Positions 38,431 through 40,790 of a stretch of 40,790 nucleotides of DNA are shown in pieces. Made by a program: the position numbers and the translations under genes. The DNA comes from an uncultured Actinomyces sp. Its GTDB lineage: Bacteria; Actinomycetota; Actinomycetes; Actinomycetales; Actinomycetaceae. Numbering within the stretch: position 1 is the first letter of the stretch; each line of letters begins with the position of its first letter. The stretch lies in the NCBI GenBank assembly GCA_937926195.1, contig CALEXZ010000173.1, positions 1-40,790 on the forward strand, read 5' to 3'. The notes under the pieces were generated by a model. That model did not search any database. It was given only the letters and a program-made list of their open reading frames with translations, and had not been told where the DNA came from.

Positions 38431-39894
38431 TCAGCCCTCGACCAGGGCCTCCATCCGGGCCCGCGCCCCCTGCTCGCGCAGCAGGTGCAGCTCCTCACGG
38501 TAGGCGCTGCGGAAGCGCTCGTCCTCGGCCAGGTCCCCGAAGACCGCCGTGTTGCGGATGAAGGCGAGCTCGCCGTCGACGTCGCCTGCCCGTGCCGCCT
38601 CCTCCTGAGCCACGGCCAGCGGCCGCAGGTCGTCCACCTGCTCGATCTGGCCACCCTGCTCGTCCACACCCAGGACCCCCAGGGACCAGGCGGCGCACAG
38701 CGCCGCCGCCAGCCGCACCGGGCCGCCGCCCGCAAGGTTGTCGCGCACGGTCCCCAGGACGAACTTCGGCATCCCCGAGGGGGCGAAGTAGGCCAGGCGG
38801 GCGAGGGTGTCTGCGACGGCCGTGTTCGTGAAGCGCTCGAAGAGCGTGTCAACGTAGGCGTCCAGGTCAATGCCCTCCACCGGCAGCAGGCAGGGGCGCG
38901 CCTCCCGGGCGAGGAATGCGCGGGTGACGGCGGCGACCTGCGGGTCTGCGGCGGCCTCGTGGGCGTAGGTCATGCCCAGCAGACGCCCCCAGTGGCCCAG
39001 CCACTGGTGGGCGGCGTTGAGCAGACGCAGCTTCATGAGCTCGTAGGGCACGACGTCGTCGACCATCTGGACACCGACCTCCTCCAGCGGTGGGCGGCCC
39101 GCGGGAAAGTCGTCCTCCAGCACCCACTGGGTGAAGGGCTCGGCCACCACCGGCCACGCGTCACGCACCCCGAGCTCGGCCGCGACCTGCTCGACGTCCT
39201 CGGGGGTGGTGCGCGGGGTGATGCGGTCGACCATCGAGCTGGGGAAGGCGACCTGCGTCTCGATCCACTCGGCGAGCCCCGGGTCGCTCATGCGTGCCTG
39301 GGTGACGACGGCGGTGCGTGCGGCCCGACCGTTGCCCGGCAGGTTGTCGCAGCTCATGACCGTGAAGGGGGCCGTGCCGGCCGCGCGGCGCAGGCGCAGC
39401 GCCTCGACGATGTAGCCGAAGGCGGTCTCGGGCTCGCGCGGGTGCTGGGCGTCGTGGACGGCACCGGGGTCCTTGGTGCGGAAGGCGCCGGTGGCGTCGT
39501 CGAGGTTATAGCCGCCCTCGGTGACGGTGAGCGAGACGATCCGAGTGGCCGGGGCGGTCATGACCTCCAGGACGCCCGCGCGGTCCTCGGGGGCGAAGCG
39601 GTAGTCGCGGATCGAGCCGATGACCGTGTGCTCGCGGCGGCCGTCGGGGTGCTTGAGGGTGAGGGAGTACAGGTGGTCCTGCCCGGCCAGGGCGTCACGC
39701 ATGGTGGCGTCCTGCGGCAGGAGGCCGACGCCGCACACCGCCCAGTCCAGGGCGCGGCCGGCGCGCATGAGCCGGTCGAGGTACATGGCCTGGTGGGCGC
39801 GGTGGAAGCCGCCCACGCCCAGGTGGACGATGCCGGTCCGCAGGGCCGAGCGGTCGTAGTCGGGGGCCAGCGCGTGAGTGGTCAGGGACGTCAT
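38431..39894 (-). CDS. mannitol dehydrogenase family protein (polyol 2-dehydrogenase)
   Basis: The 487-residue enzyme is a long-chain polyol dehydrogenase that oxidises mannitol or a related polyol/hexuronate to the ketose with NAD+. It has the Rossmann start VHLGVGGFHRAHQAMYLD (about 23-40), TVTEGGYN and SCDNLPGNG, and the catalytic pattern K-X4-N-X2-H as K288, N293, H296 (MKLRLLNAAH). Length is normal. ATG at 39894 has AAAGGAA upstream. No sugar transporter is adjacent, so the substrate (mannitol, arabinitol, fructuronate) is not settled. On the minus strand GATACT (39935-39940) is a possible -10. Confidence 0.92.
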   Translation of the reverse strand: MTSLTTHALAPDYDRSALRTGIVHLGVGGFHRAHQAMYLDRLMRAGRALDWAVCGVGLLPQDATMRDALAGQDHLYSLTLKHPDGRREHTVIGSIRDYRFAPEDRAGVLEVMTAPATRIVSLTVTEGGYNLDDATGAFRTKDPGAVHDAQHPREPETAFGYIVEALRLRRAAGTAPFTVMSCDNLPGNGRAARTAVVTQARMSDPGLAEWIETQVAFPSSMVDRITPRTTPEDVEQVAAELGVRDAWPVVAEPFTQWVLEDDFPAGRPPLEEVGVQMVDDVVPYELMKLRLLNAAHQWLGHWGRLLGMTYAHEAAADPQVAAVTRAFLAREARPCLLPVEGIDLDAYVDTLFERFTNTAVADTLARLAYFAPSGMPKFVLGTVRDNLAGGGPVRLAAALCAAWSLGVLGVDEQGGQIEQVDDLRPLAVAQEEAARAGDVDGELAFIRNTAVFGDLAEDERFRSAYREELHLLREQGARARMEALVEG

Positions 39895-40064
39895 GGCGGT
39901 TCCTTTGATGAACGACGGTGTTCTCGCACTCACCAGTATCGCGCGGTCCTCGCCATCCGGCTGCTCGGCGGGCTCCGTCCGGGTACCCGGCTCGACGGCG
40001 TGCCACGGCTCCCGTGTCGCGAGACTGCGACCGGCTTGCGACGACCGGCGAGCGCCCCGCCACC

Positions 40065-40070
40065 TACACT
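40065..40070 (+). promoter_or_regulatory. possible -10 box of the lipoprotein gene
   Basis: TACACT matches the actinobacterial -10 consensus and would give a leader of about 87 bases. TTGCGA lies upstream but the 23-base spacing is too long for a good -35. The rest of the 269-base divergent gap shows no clear element. Confidence 0.35.
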
Positions 40071-40163
40071 CACCGTACGGCGAGCGCGTCCGGCTCAACC
40101 CGTGCGCGTGCCCGACGTGGCGCCTCGTCGTGCCTCCCCCCACCCTGTCCTGATGGAGGATTC

Positions 40164-40790
40164 ATGAGCTCTACACGTCCCACCCTCGTCCCGGGCTCTG
40201 CGCACGCGAGCCTCCGGCGTCTGGGCGCGCTGGCCCTCGTAGGCACCCTTGTGCTGTCCGGGTGCGGCGAGTCGTCGACGACGTCGGACGCCTCCTCTCA
40301 GGCGCCCGCGGCAGCCGCGACGTCGGCGGGGGCGACGGCCAGCACGGGCTCCTCCGTGCCCACCGCCCCCGGATACCAGCAAGGGGAGATCCCGCCCGTC
40401 CCGCTGTTCGTCCTGCCGGATATCTCCGCTCTCACGACGTCCCCGGACGCCTTCACCGTCGACCTGACCACCACCATCCAGGCGCGCGACGGGATCACCG
40501 TGGCTCCCGCGAGCTGTGACGCGGCGGGTTCCTTCACCCACGGTGGTACCTCGGCGAACCTCTACGGCAACGGTGCGGGCGAGTACACCAGCGGCGGGAC
40601 CTCGATCATCAACCGGGGCAACGGCGCGGGCGAGTACGACGACGGCACCGTCGAGATCATCAACCGCGGCAACGGCGCGGGCGAGTACACCAACCGTGCC
40701 ACCGGGGTGGAGATCATCAACCGGGGCAACGGCGCGGGCGAGTACGACGACGGCACCGTCGAGATCATCAACCGCGGCAACGGCGCGGGC
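40164..40790 (+). CDS. repeat-bearing surface lipoprotein, cut by the window edge
   Basis: The visible 209 residues begin with a lipoprotein signal: basic region, hydrophobic LGALALVGTLVL and lipobox LSGC, with Cys34 as the lipidation site. A Ser/Thr/Ala-rich spacer follows, then a folded-looking segment (about 70-130) and, from residue 135, tandem repeats of the type GNGAGEYDDGTVEIINR. GGAGGA precedes the ATG at good distance. The 3' end lies outside the window, so any C-terminal domain is unknown. The protein should be anchored at the outer face of the membrane. No family is recognised. Confidence 0.8.
   Translation, partial: MSSTRPTLVPGSAHASLRRLGALALVGTLVLSGCGESSTTSDASSQAPAAAATSAGATASTGSSVPTAPGYQQGEIPPVPLFVLPDISALTTSPDAFTVDLTTTIQARDGITVAPASCDAAGSFTHGGTSANLYGNGAGEYTSGGTSIINRGNGAGEYDDGTVEIINRGNGAGEYTNRATGVEIINRGNGAGEYDDGTVEIINRGNGAG
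40566..40790 (+). repeat. 17-19 residue tandem repeats in the lipoprotein
   Basis: Units start at 40566, 40617, 40668, 40725 and 40776 (cut by the edge). Each begins GNGAGEY and ends IINR; the third is two residues longer (TNRATGVE). Units 2 and 4 are almost identical at DNA level. Confidence 0.92.

Noticed and set aside
1..40790. tRNA, rRNA or insertion-sequence elements
   Set aside because: No tRNA-like cloverleaf, rRNA sequence or transposase frame was recognised by eye; a covariance-model search was not possible.

Overview
The window reads as a chromosome segment of a high-GC Gram-positive actinobacterium. Support comes from the very high GC content, frequent GTG starts, TANNNT -10 boxes lying 6 to 8 bases before many start codons (leaderless-type transcripts), and the gene run ftsH-folE...folP-folB/K-DUF3180-PH-PH-DUF2520-panC-panD...lysS, which is typical of Actinobacteria. 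A relative of Actinomyces is plausible, but that genus-level guess is inference.

Positions 134-12081 form a type III CRISPR-Cas locus in two divergent halves. The left half (minus strand) is a tightly overlapping operon: a short Cas10 without an HD domain (GGDD kept), a Cas7-plus-Csx10-like RAMP protein, a tandem double-RAMP (Csm3-like) protein, a small Csx19-like protein and a large TIGR03986-type RAMP protein. This set points to subtype III-D with fused subunits. The csx10-like gene has one in-frame TGA (4789-4791) that removes its last 150 residues. The right half (plus strand) holds a 755-aa protein with two Rossmann/CARF-like regions and a C-terminal HEPN-type motif, a 123-aa protein resembling a small phage family, and a 453-aa two-helix membrane protein with CorA-like layout. 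No array, cas1, cas2 or cas6 lies in the window. The right half looks like the signalling arm: a cyclic-nucleotide-type sensor/RNase and a membrane effector.

Positions 12082-12656 are non-coding and packed with short tandem repeats. ftsH and folE follow. The folate cluster is then interrupted (15431-21200) by a divergent histidine kinase/response regulator pair and a MacB/FtsX-type ABC exporter. It resumes with folP, a folB-folK fusion carrying a roughly 480-residue repeat-rich linker, a DUF3180 membrane protein and two PH-domain membrane proteins. A pantothenate group comes next (DUF2520 putative ketopantoate reductase, panC, panD). A DUF559/AbiEi-like gene sits between panD and lysS.

From 33380 to 39894 the minus strand carries a PadR-controlled ABC exporter with a double TATAC-N7-GTATA operator, a pentapeptide-repeat protein, a uridine-kinase-like P-loop protein and a mannitol-type polyol dehydrogenase. 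The right edge cuts a lipoprotein with 17-19 residue repeats. Clear hairpin terminators separate the convergent units at 44-83, 30433-30473 and 33262-33292.
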